This document shows, in pieces, positions 6,601 to 12,484 of a stretch of 12,490 nucleotides of DNA. Made by a program: the position numbers and the translations under genes. The stretch is from an uncultured Elusimicrobia bacterium (GTDB lineage Bacteria; Elusimicrobiota; Endomicrobiia; Endomicrobiales; Endomicrobiaceae). Each line of letters opens with the position of its first letter. Position 1 is the first letter of the stretch. The stretch lies in assembly GCA_937916125.1 (NCBI GenBank), contig CALGGE010000108.1, positions 1 through 12,490 of the forward strand, in the 5' to 3' direction. A model generated the notes under the pieces. It was given only the letters and a program-made list of their open reading frames with translations. It did not search any database and was not told the origin of the DNA.

Positions 6601-9600
6601 TTCCAATGCTCTTCTTTCTTCTTCCGGAACATTAGCAAGTCTTTCCGTAATTTTTTCCAAACGTTCAAATACATTACCGTATCTGTTTATTTTATCTATT
6701 TCTGTCATCAGATTTTCATCTGTCAATTCTTTATATTTTAAATGGCGTTCACCGTTTTCATCTTCTTGCCACATGCTTTCTATATTAGATATTAATCTGT
6801 TTTCCAAATCTGTTTTTTTATTAAATTGTTCCACATTTGTTATATCTTGAGCTTTCGCTTCATTTAATTCGGCCAGAAATTTTTTTTCAATTTCTGTAAT
6901 ACTATCTTCCAAATGTTTTTTATTTTCTTTAAAAAGTTCTTTAGCTTTTTCTTTAAGAGCCTGTTGCTGTCTTTCTTCTTCATTTGTTAAAACAGACAGA
7001 CGCGATATTTTACCGTTGTCTATATCCGTTATCATATTTTTAATACTTTCTAATTCTCTTCCGATGTTTTCGGCTTCCTTGCCTAAAACATATCTGTCAT
7101 AAAAATAGTGAAGGATATTTTGAGTTAATAAAACAGCCGGAATGATAAACGCTGCGGATATGGGATTGAATACCGACAATATTACAAAATTTATTCCAAG
7201 CCCAATACCGAATGCCTTTATTCTCCAAACAACGGCTCTTGCTCCTGCAATCTGTTCAGGCGTTCTGATATCATCGTGCTTTTCAACAAAATCTTTTTTC
7301 CAAAACGAGAAAGTTTCAATATTTACGCCTATTGCCGTCCCGAGACGAGTGTTTTTAAAATTTTCTCCGGCATTATTTTTGTACAATGCTTTAATTATTC
7401 TCGTATTACCGAGAGTATCCAAAACTCTTTTTGTTGAAGGAAGGAGCAACTCTGCGGAAGAATATCTCGTCTGATTAATAACTCCGTAACCGTTTGTAGA
7501 AACAGAATCTATTATTGCCAATGCTCTGCTATTTATAATTTCATAAAAAGAATTATTTTTGGTATGTGTATGACCGACAATTAATAATTTGTTCCCGACG
7601 AAATTCATAACATCCGCATCGCCATATCTCTGAGACGGGTCGGAAGCATTATATCTTCCCCACAACAACTGATTTTCCAATAAAGATAAGTCCACTGATC
7701 TGCTGTTTATACTTATTGCAGTTCTGCTTCTTAAATATTCTCTCCAATTTGAAAACTTTGCAGGTCCTGCATGTGTAATAATATAATTATTTGTTTCTGC
7801 GACAAGAGCCAAATTCTGTCTCATCGTGTTTTCATAAAAAGTACTTGCGTTATTACCGTATCTGCTGTTTAATGCATTATAAAATTCTATCCCCTGAAGA
7901 CTGTTTCCTTTTGCAAACGCAATACCGATATCATGATTACCTGCAAGCAAATATACATTCTGCGGATATGCAATTTTTAAATTCATCAACAACTGTATTG
8001 TTGCTATCGACGAATTCATTTTTTCATTCTTTTCCTGTTCGGTAATATTCGGTCTGTGGTTTATGTAATCACTTGTTTCCCTGTGGATATAATCTCCTTC
8101 AAAAACAATTATCGCTCTCCCCGTTCTTAATTTTTCTTCATTTGCTTTTATCTTTTGTAATAATTTAGGAAAATTTGCATGAACATCTCCTACTACAATA
8201 ATCTCTCCGTTATATCCCTGTAAATTTACATATAATCCTTCCTGTCTGCCGCCATAATTCGTCCTGCCCCAAGCTGTTGCCGTATTAAAATTATTAATCA
8301 ACTCGGCAAAAGCATCACTTCGCAATAACAGTTGTCCGTATTGTCGCTCGGTAATTTCTCCGGCTTGAAAGTGAATATTTTGCATTCTCAAATCTCTTGT
8401 TACATTCTGAACGGTAGTCCCATACGAAGAATTATTTACTCCGAAAATATTGTTCATATAATTGATATAATTAAAAGCACTATTTCTTACACTCTCAAAA
8501 CTGCCGTAAGGAGACTGTTGCCGTTGTTGACTTGCAGTTACAGGTTGAGTTTTTGCAGGCAATGTTGTCCGGATGACATTCCAAATAAAATGAGAATACC
8601 ATTCCATAGCTATCAATGCCGGAATACCCAATATTGCCAAGAAAGGATTTATTGATATTGCCAAGCCTATTGACGTTATTAAGCCTGTACCTATACTCAA
8701 TGCTCTTATCACCCATACAGCTATCTTCTGTCCCATCGTAGGATTATCGTGATCCTGTATAAAACTTTTCATTTTTCCTATAGGGAAAATTTTCCATAAA
8801 CTGAATGTTTCAAGCACTACTCCCAAAAACAATCCGCCTACACTATTTTTATATTCATCGGGATTTGTATATCCCTTTTCATACCCAAGTCGTCTGAGAT
8901 ATTCAACCGTTTCTCTTGTTTGAAGAGCCGAAGACGTCGTTTGATATATTACACTGAAAGGTTTGGCGTCTCCGATAAAATCTGCAACCGTATTTAAAGC
9001 CTGTTTTAAGGGATTATCTTCTGAAAGCGTTCTTACTACTTTTTCCAGCTTCTCTTTATCCTCTAAAAGATTTTTTAATCTGTTCGTTTCTATTTTATCT
9101 ACAATTTCCTGTGTTACATTCCCTTTTAACTCTTCCCCTATCTGTGTTCTTATCTTATCCAACATATTCGCTCTTACGTCTCCCGTTTCGTCACTCTCTA
9201 AAACTTTCGCTAAATTTATAGTTTTTCCGTCAACATTCTGTAATATTGAAGTTGCCGCACTTCCCTCTTCCATCGCCTTACTTATACGGTCCGCACCATA
9301 TATCCCAGCAAGTTCTTCGTCACTTATTCCTGCCGCTTTCAATATCTTTATCTGGTCTGTTATCGATAACGATGTTACCAAACTTGCCAACGTCTGAAAA
9401 CTTATTCTGCTCTGCTCTTTTACTATGTTGTGATATGTATCTTCGGCAAGCTTTACCCCGTCAGTTACATTCGGCGTTATTACTATATAGCTTACTCCGT
9501 GTTCCTTTAATATATCGGTTACCGTCTGCGAATGAAATCCTCCCGTTATCACTATATCTACCGTTTTTACTTCTTTCATATTCTCGATGATTTTACTTAT

Positions 9601-10974
9601 TTCATTCTGATTATTTTTGTCATTTATTGTATATTCTGCATTATACATTGTACCTGTTTCCTGCTCCGCAGAAAAAAGGTTGTCGGTAAAATATATATTT
9701 CTGTCATCATTAATCTCATAAAAATTATCCACCTCTTTTATGTAATCTTCCAACAGCGATAACACTCTGTTATCAGCATATTTATTGTATATTTCTATAT
9801 ATTCTTTGATATTCTCTTTATAATACTTGTAATCTTGACTCGTTATCTTGGTCGTTATATAATCTCTTAAATATTTCTCAAAATTCAATAAAAATACTAC
9901 TTCTCTCTGTGCCTTTGTCTCCGAAAACCTCGTGTTTATCTCGTGCCTTAATTTCTCTTCTTCTCCTACCAACTCTATCGGGTTTATCTTTTGGCTTAAC
10001 TCTATATATCTGAAATATTTATCCAAATTCGGAAAGTTTACTCTTAAATCCAACTCATATAACCTTGCTATCTGTATTATATATGCATACAGGCTGTCCG
10101 TCCTTGTAAAATTATCCGTATGTTCCAACAATTTCTTATATGCGTTATACGGTAACTGACCTTTTAATACATACACCAAATTCTGCAACTCTTTTGTGAT
10201 TTTGCTGTAATCCAACCCTTTCTGCAAATCCAACAACATTATATATGTTAATGTATTCTCATATTTGTTTAAGTCTATTCCCAACTTATCTATGTGTTTG
10301 GCAAGAAGCGTATAATACTTCTTGGAACTGATTTTGTTATCTTTGTAATCTTGCGATAACTTCTCTATTTTCTTCTGCCTTGTCCCGTAATATCTCTCTT
10401 TCAAATCTTTTGTGGAATCCGATATTGCTTTCAATATATCTTCTATCTTGTCTTGTTCTTCCAACAACTGTCCGAATCTTTTTAAATTATCCAAATACGG
10501 CTCTTTCTTTTCCAATCCCTCTATTATTTCCGTCTTATCGCTCTTTGCACTGTAATATTCCGCTCCCGTAAGTCTTCCCGTTTCAAGCATCATCTCAAGT
10601 ATTTTGTTCTTATTTCTCTTGTTCGTCTTCTCTTCTATCCATTTCGTGCTAACCTGTCCGTATGCTCCTTCCAAAAATACTTTGTTTACTCCGTATTTCT
10701 TATCAAACAATTCTATTATATTACTGATATTCTTCTGTACTTTCGGATGGCTGTGCAAATCCTGTATGTTGATTAACACCCTATCGGTCGCTCCGTAATG
10801 TGCCGATGTTATCTGCCCGAAGCTGTATGGTAAGACAAAATTGGTAAAAATTTGTTTGTATTGTGCTGTTGCCTCTGCTGCAGATAACATCTGCGTAGCT
10901 GCAGGTCCTGCCACAAAAGAAATCAGAAAGCAGACAGTGACTGCTATGGCTATAAACTTATTATGTTTCTTCAT
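3631..10974 (-). CDS. Giant secreted multidomain protein: TraB/ChaN-like + metallophosphoesterase + HD domain
   Basis: No single family covers this 2447-residue protein (numbering below counts the GTG at 10977 as residue 1). Residues 1-36 are a signal peptide (Lys/His n-region, hydrophobic core to VAGPAATQ). Residues 60-490 carry DLHSH (73-77), FLEG (E103) and ITGGFH (H482), separated by a long helical insert; this spacing resembles the TraB/TIKI/ChaN-EreA superfamily, a tentative call. Residues 717-799 form a membrane module. A Gln-rich linker lies near 805-825. A calcineurin-type phosphoesterase follows: GDVHA (930-934), GDYIHRE (961-967), GNHD (1013-1016), ITHAGP (H1069), GHTHT (1135-1139). 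Residues 1215-1285 repeat the membrane module, then a coiled coil. An HD domain has H1486, HD 1520-1521, H1550, HHE 1576-1578 and D1608, as in HD-GYP proteins but without GYP. The last 560 residues are unassigned. PPP enzymes usually read GDxVDRG where this has GDYIHRE. Start: ATG 10974 or GTG 10977, behind AGGGA. Confidence 0.9.
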   Translation of the reverse strand: MKKHNKFIAIAVTVCFLISFVAGPAATQMLSAAEATAQYKQIFTNFVLPYSFGQITSAHYGATDRVLINIQDLHSHPKVQKNISNIIELFDKKYGVNKVFLEGAYGQVSTKWIEEKTNKRNKNKILEMMLETGRLTGAEYYSAKSDKTEIIEGLEKKEPYLDNLKRFGQLLEEQDKIEDILKAISDSTKDLKERYYGTRQKKIEKLSQDYKDNKISSKKYYTLLAKHIDKLGIDLNKYENTLTYIMLLDLQKGLDYSKITKELQNLVYVLKGQLPYNAYKKLLEHTDNFTRTDSLYAYIIQIARLYELDLRVNFPNLDKYFRYIELSQKINPIELVGEEEKLRHEINTRFSETKAQREVVFLLNFEKYLRDYITTKITSQDYKYYKENIKEYIEIYNKYADNRVLSLLEDYIKEVDNFYEINDDRNIYFTDNLFSAEQETGTMYNAEYTINDKNNQNEISKIIENMKEVKTVDIVITGGFHSQTVTDILKEHGVSYIVITPNVTDGVKLAEDTYHNIVKEQSRISFQTLASLVTSLSITDQIKILKAAGISDEELAGIYGADRISKAMEEGSAATSILQNVDGKTINLAKVLESDETGDVRANMLDKIRTQIGEELKGNVTQEIVDKIETNRLKNLLEDKEKLEKVVRTLSEDNPLKQALNTVADFIGDAKPFSVIYQTTSSALQTRETVEYLRRLGYEKGYTNPDEYKNSVGGLFLGVVLETFSLWKIFPIGKMKSFIQDHDNPTMGQKIAVWVIRALSIGTGLITSIGLAISINPFLAILGIPALIAMEWYSHFIWNVIRTTLPAKTQPVTASQQRQQSPYGSFESVRNSAFNYINYMNNIFGVNNSSYGTTVQNVTRDLRMQNIHFQAGEITERQYGQLLLRSDAFAELINNFNTATAWGRTNYGGRQEGLYVNLQGYNGEIIVVGDVHANFPKLLQKIKANEEKLRTGRAIIVFEGDYIHRETSDYINHRPNITEQEKNEKMNSSIATIQLLMNLKIAYPQNVYLLAGNHDIGIAFAKGNSLQGIEFYNALNSRYGNNASTFYENTMRQNLALVAETNNYIITHAGPAKFSNWREYLRSRTAISINSRSVDLSLLENQLLWGRYNASDPSQRYGDADVMNFVGNKLLIVGHTHTKNNSFYEIINSRALAIIDSVSTNGYGVINQTRYSSAELLLPSTKRVLDTLGNTRIIKALYKNNAGENFKNTRLGTAIGVNIETFSFWKKDFVEKHDDIRTPEQIAGARAVVWRIKAFGIGLGINFVILSVFNPISAAFIIPAVLLTQNILHYFYDRYVLGKEAENIGRELESIKNMITDIDNGKISRLSVLTNEEERQQQALKEKAKELFKENKKHLEDSITEIEKKFLAELNEAKAQDITNVEQFNKKTDLENRLISNIESMWQEDENGERHLKYKELTDENLMTEIDKINRYGNVFERLEKITERLANVPEEERRALEDSLLDLVENILCKSLVGLYNDETTREHVKRVMKYSIRMDKYFAEPLSLSEKKDLLIAALMHDIGKDLVPDEAILNKVGKLTDEEFLIMRGHVWMGARILMGSVLSKYPRIVQVAENHHEANYTAASLTKDDSFVHPGNDILSEKVAVVDIFEAVASYIVRPYQFKNFVLDIERLLRNDSNKTINEIKSTPLGAQIIQELLTDISNIRTGTYEISSFNDEEYKADEEQKMTLAMMDFIDKIMYKKDADKDREAIFAKIREEKRKSVRESGFKAILKAKIGDIFFYIEHETGLNDEEFGNKFKQDKIFAEEWTKKIYDFVKEISDRENAKGNKLEFQEDTIKAFIKFYFNEEDVEVNRALLEDLSGDEAGSYIVSEEEQNKNITRLMPVKGLRKFFDNLFNRAANIIKPLKDSLNPSFPSVQERAVKLGTGMDRETANVDGVQGSLVIAGSEAEARELKQKGIRAAYARAALSNEIGGVKIIENYKGTRKDIRVKMSKDGTEIKFCLKADMEINGQDLEELIQVLAEEIASGRGITGFNGVTQIVRSTDEDALNAIKIKITDSITVPGKELKNDLTKRKDLRPGKIARICREEEKALDTKTFVITQEQAMANAENIEQLRQDGYKFIISYNGFQQAGEITLDGAKIDATDIKTAEEAKRFLKEIRNKKNAHKDGINKMVSVKLSEKVYKELFDMKADIFDQYGITPIVDGETGELVKGKKEVEDTITEDKFEKMIRDGEVVSIVVNEDSKEFISKNKDRIRQMKTARAKFVKGLNAAQTQGKKFEYKADITDKWVLDVLGEIVSTDASKDIDKNKLNNAINKIRGSLSADAITYIEFLESKNGSGEYEELLGFIRGILFNSISEQLIKTGNLDEDSLYADRNSDRVQAILIMTAQRVLTGEKVEELLAKIEGSDDLTAERYLEAKIAKLNETMEEVLRDNDMRIDISEEAIAAADFDGIPELLMDSYGQKATLGKDVEISIFAVKSMLSAA

Positions 10975-11007
10975 CACTTCTACATCCCTTTTGTTTTATT
11001 TTTTAAG

Positions 11008-11026
11008 TTTTTTAGCTTTATTGAAA
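11008..11026. repeat. Short sequence shared with the nusA-infB spacer
   Basis: TTTTTTAGCTTTATTGAAA, upstream of the giant gene, matches 17 of 19 bases of TTTTTTAGCTTAGTTGAAA at 1249-1267. It may be a decayed edge of the dispersed repeat in the nusA-infB spacer. The sequence is AT-rich and short, so chance is possible. Confidence 0.3.
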
Positions 11027-11041
11027 GTTAATTTTAAAAAA

Positions 11042-11089
11042 ATTACAAATAAAAAAGCCCGTGTCTTTTACCTACAAGACACAGGCTTT
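11042..11089 (-). terminator. Intrinsic terminator overlapping the end of the small membrane-protein gene
   Basis: On the minus strand AAAGCCTGTGTCTT (11089-11076) pairs over 14 bp, with one G-U, with AAGACACGGGCTTT (11067-11054). It is followed by a U-run and further A/U (11056-11042). The stem's 5' arm encodes the last residues KACVL of the upstream gene, and its TAG stop lies in the 8-nt loop. It separates that gene from the giant gene, which must then have its own promoter; I could not identify one in 10978-11053. Confidence 0.88.
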
Positions 11090-11551
11090 CCTTACTCCAT
11101 ATACAAAAACATTGTCTTCCGAAGACCTGGGCAATACATTAAACAACATCTTCATTATCATTAAAAGAAATATCTCCACTCGAAGCGGTATCTTTAACGG
11201 ATATTTTATTACCTTTACTAAATATTCTTTTAAATCTCTGTCTCTGCACAAAACAAAACCCGCCGTTAACATACTTATTACTACCGTTGCCGTTACTACA
11301 TACTCATTAATCTTAAAATTATCTTTACTATCTTTACTTTGTGTACCGTCGGCTGAAGTTTTGTTTTGTGCTTTTCCCGACATCATTTTCCCTATTATAT
11401 CTGACGGTACGCTGACCGTCGAATAGAATTGTTCTATTGCACTGCCGTCCGTAACTACACTCTTTGCATTGAAAAATCCCGTCAATGCAAAAATATTTAT
11501 AGAAAAAAACAAGACTATAAAGTATGATAGAATTTTTAATATTTTTTCCAT
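11072..11551 (-). CDS. Small membrane protein of unknown function, probably leaderless mRNA
   Basis: I do not recognise the family. The 159-residue product has an N-terminal hydrophobic segment (about 4-24, ILSYFIVLFFSINIFALTGF), either a signal peptide or an anchor. A polar Ser/Lys/Asp-rich stretch (about 55-80) follows, then a second membrane helix (about 85-103, VVTATVVISMLTAGFVL). The tail is basic and amphipathic. Two membrane helices would put the polar segment outside and the tail in the cytoplasm. ATG 11551 is preferred over the upstream TTG 11557 because no Shine-Dalgarno serves either and a promoter places the transcript start exactly on this ATG. The gene is closed by its own terminator, so it appears to be a single-gene unit. 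Being next to the secreted giant protein suggests a cell-envelope role, but that is only positional. Confidence 0.75.
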   Translation of the reverse strand: MEKILKILSYFIVLFFSINIFALTGFFNAKSVVTDGSAIEQFYSTVSVPSDIIGKMMSGKAQNKTSADGTQSKDSKDNFKINEYVVTATVVISMLTAGFVLCRDRDLKEYLVKVIKYPLKIPLRVEIFLLMIMKMLFNVLPRSSEDNVFVYGVRKACVL

Positions 11552-11557
11552 ACACAA

Positions 11558-11586
11558 ATTATAGCCTGCAAATGTAAAAATTTCAA
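11558..11586 (-). promoter_or_regulatory. Promoter of the small membrane-protein gene, configured for leaderless mRNA
   Basis: On the minus strand TTGAAA (11586-11581) and TATAAT (11563-11558) are separated by exactly 17 nt. The six bases TTGTGT follow, then ATG at 11551. With the usual spacing, +1 falls on the A of the ATG. No purine-rich ribosome binding site precedes the start. Confidence 0.78.
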
Positions 11587-11620
11587 GGACTTTATGAAAA
11601 ATTTTCGTAAAAATATTTTT

Positions 11621-11986
11621 TTATTTTTTGAAATTTTCTTTATAAAAATTCAATTGTTCCTCTAAAAATTTGTTTCTTTCCTCAAGTATTTTTATTCTTT
11701 CTTCCAACAATTTTATTTTTTCTTTATATTTTAACACGTCGTCAAAATTCTTATTTTCATTTTCAAAATCTTGGCTAAAAATTTTTTGTATTTCTTTTTG
11801 AGATTTATTAAATATCTTAGATAATTTCTCCATGTTTTCCGGTGAAGGAATATTTTTCCCTTTCACCCAAGAATTTACAAGCTGAGGCGTAACGCCCATT
11901 TTTCTCGCAAATTTAGCCTGACTGCCTGACGAAAAACCTTTATTAAAATCAGTAATTAATTTTTCAAAATTTAAATTTTTCTGCAC
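11621..11986 (-). CDS. XRE-type helix-turn-helix regulator with coiled-coil tail
   Basis: The 121-residue protein is a probable cytoplasmic DNA-binding regulator. Residues about 20-65 form a Cro/C1-type helix-turn-helix: SQAKFARKMGVTPQLVNSWV is helix 2, turn and recognition helix, then KGKNIPSPENMEKLSKIF gives the usual downstream helices. Residues about 85-118 are a heptad-patterned Leu/Ile/Glu/Lys coiled coil (KIKLLEERIKILEERNKFLE), suggesting dimer or higher assembly. It lacks the peptidase domain of LexA/CI-like repressors. The GTG start at 11986 has AGGAGA 7 nt upstream. It is divergent from the consensus promoter at 12026-12054 and close to a large dyad, as expected of a regulator that controls its own region; that link is inferred. 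It could be a phage-derived or antitoxin-like regulator, but no partner toxin or phage gene is visible. Confidence 0.88.
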   Translation of the reverse strand: MQKNLNFEKLITDFNKGFSSGSQAKFARKMGVTPQLVNSWVKGKNIPSPENMEKLSKIFNKSQKEIQKIFSQDFENENKNFDDVLKYKEKIKLLEERIKILEERNKFLEEQLNFYKENFKK

Positions 11987-12025
11987 AATATCTCTCCTGT
12001 TTTAAAAACAATTAAAAATTTTCTC

Positions 12026-12054
12026 TTGACAAAAAGAGTTTTTTTAACTATAAT
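12026..12054 (+). promoter_or_regulatory. Consensus sigma-70-type promoter directed rightward
   Basis: TTGACA (12026-12031), a 17-nt spacer and TATAAT (12049-12054) match the consensus at all twelve positions. The predicted start is near 12061. No credible open reading frame lies downstream on this strand up to 12490 (an ATG near 12107 stops after seven codons), so the product may be a non-coding RNA or a transcript continuing beyond the window. Confidence 0.8.
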
Positions 12055-12095
12055 TTTATAAAGCGATATCAAGTGATATAAATTTATAAAATTAT
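12050..12095. promoter_or_regulatory. Large dyad over the -10 box and start site: candidate operator
   Basis: ATAATTTTATAAA (12050-12062) and TTTATAAAATTAT (12083-12095) form a perfect 13-bp inverted repeat. Nested inside is ATATC-AAGT-GATAT (12066-12079). It overlaps the TATAAT box and predicted +1, and stands about 64 bp from the divergent regulator's start codon. Placement suits a repressor operator. A T-run (12095-12100) follows, so as RNA it would also resemble a terminator for transcripts entering from the left. Confidence 0.6.
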
Positions 12096-12108
12096 TTTTT
12101 AACATTAA

Positions 12109-12216
12109 ATGCCGAGCGAGCTGAACTCATAGCATTGGCTTGAAAAATCGAATTGCAGCGTAGCAACAATTGCGATCAAATGATAAAAGACGATATCTAT
12201 TTGCTTATCTCTCGGC
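12109..12216 (+). ncRNA. Possible structured RNA or dispersed repeat, GCCGAGC copy 2
   Basis: The segment lies just downstream of the consensus promoter and is bounded by GCCGAG (12109-12114) and CTCGGC (12211-12216), which can pair as a closing stem. An internal hairpin is available from ATCG-AATTG near 12147 pairing with CAATT-G-CGAT near 12174. Its first 33 bases match the decayed copy at 3532. I do not recognise a known RNA family. It may instead be a mobile repeat with no function of its own. Confidence 0.4.
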
Positions 12217-12259
12217 TTATTATAGCAAAAAACAGTTTAAAAGAAAAGGAGAAAAATAA

Positions 12260-12278
12260 AAATTTGCGAAACAAATTT
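12260..12278 (-). repeat. Short hairpin at the left edge of the repeat block
   Basis: AAATTTG-CGAAA-CAAATTT is a perfect 7-bp inverted repeat. Read on the minus strand it is followed by TTATTTTTCTCC, so it could be a weak terminator for transcription coming from the right. The AAATTTGCGAA motif is shared with the repeat at 1260-1312. Confidence 0.45.
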
Positions 12279-12279
12279 G

Positions 12280-12314
12280 GTTGAATAGTTGAAAAGTTGA
12301 AGAGTTGAAAGGTT
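12280..12314. repeat. GTTGAANN 8-bp tandem array
   Basis: Four tandem 8-bp units (GTTGAATA, GTTGAAAA, GTTGAAGA, GTTGAAAG) and a partial fifth. A short CAAC-rich stretch (12319-12346) follows. It has no spacers and no coding signal. Confidence 0.85.
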
Positions 12315-12351
12315 TTAACGACCAACGACAACCAACAACAACTGCAACTAC

Positions 12352-12381
12352 GAGATGCTTCGACAAGCTCAGCATGACAGG
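12352..12381. repeat. GATGCTTCGACAAGCTCAGC dispersed repeat
   Basis: The segment GATGCTTCGACAAGCTCAGC followed by ATGACAGG is a sequence word I recognise from intergenic repeats in many unrelated draft genomes; on the opposite strand one frame reads CHAELVEAS. It contains a small dyad (TGCT...AGCA). It sits between GTTGAANN arrays, as part of a composite repeat. Confidence 0.65.
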
Positions 12382-12387
12382 ACGACA

Positions 12388-12403
12388 GTTGAAGAGTTGA
12401 AAA
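12388..12403. repeat. GTTGAANN array, two units
   Basis: GTTGAAGA and GTTGAAAA, flanked by ACGACA on the left and CGACAA on the right. These flanking words also surround the last array, suggesting duplication of a composite unit. Confidence 0.8.
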
Positions 12404-12407
12404 CGAC

Positions 12408-12439
12408 AATGTACAATGTATGATGTACAATGTATAATG
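12408..12439. repeat. ATGTACAATGTAT tandem repeat
   Basis: AATGTACAATGT occurs in near-tandem form: ATGTACAATGTAT, then GATGTACAATGTAT, then AATG. The words are palindrome-rich (TGTACA). Confidence 0.75.
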
Positions 12440-12452
12440 AACGGCAACGACA

Positions 12453-12484
12453 GTTGAAAAGTTGAAAGGTTGAATAGTTGAAAA
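12453..12484. repeat. GTTGAANN array running to the window end
   Basis: Four 8-bp units (GTTGAAAA, GTTGAAAG, GTTGAATA, GTTGAAAA) are followed by ACGGCAA-type flank at the last base. The window stops inside repetitive DNA, as expected where a short-read assembly breaks. Confidence 0.85.

Noticed and set aside
11552..11557. TTG start for the small membrane protein
   Set aside because: It would add only two residues and lies upstream of the predicted transcript start. The ATG at 11551 fits the promoter geometry.
11987..12060. Promoter for the XRE-type regulator on the minus strand
   Set aside because: Several AT-rich hexamers are present, but no -35/-10 pair with acceptable match and spacing could be fixed, so none is called.
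12280..12484. CRISPR-like repetition
   Set aside because: The units are 8 bp and strictly tandem, with no unique spacers and no cas genes nearby.
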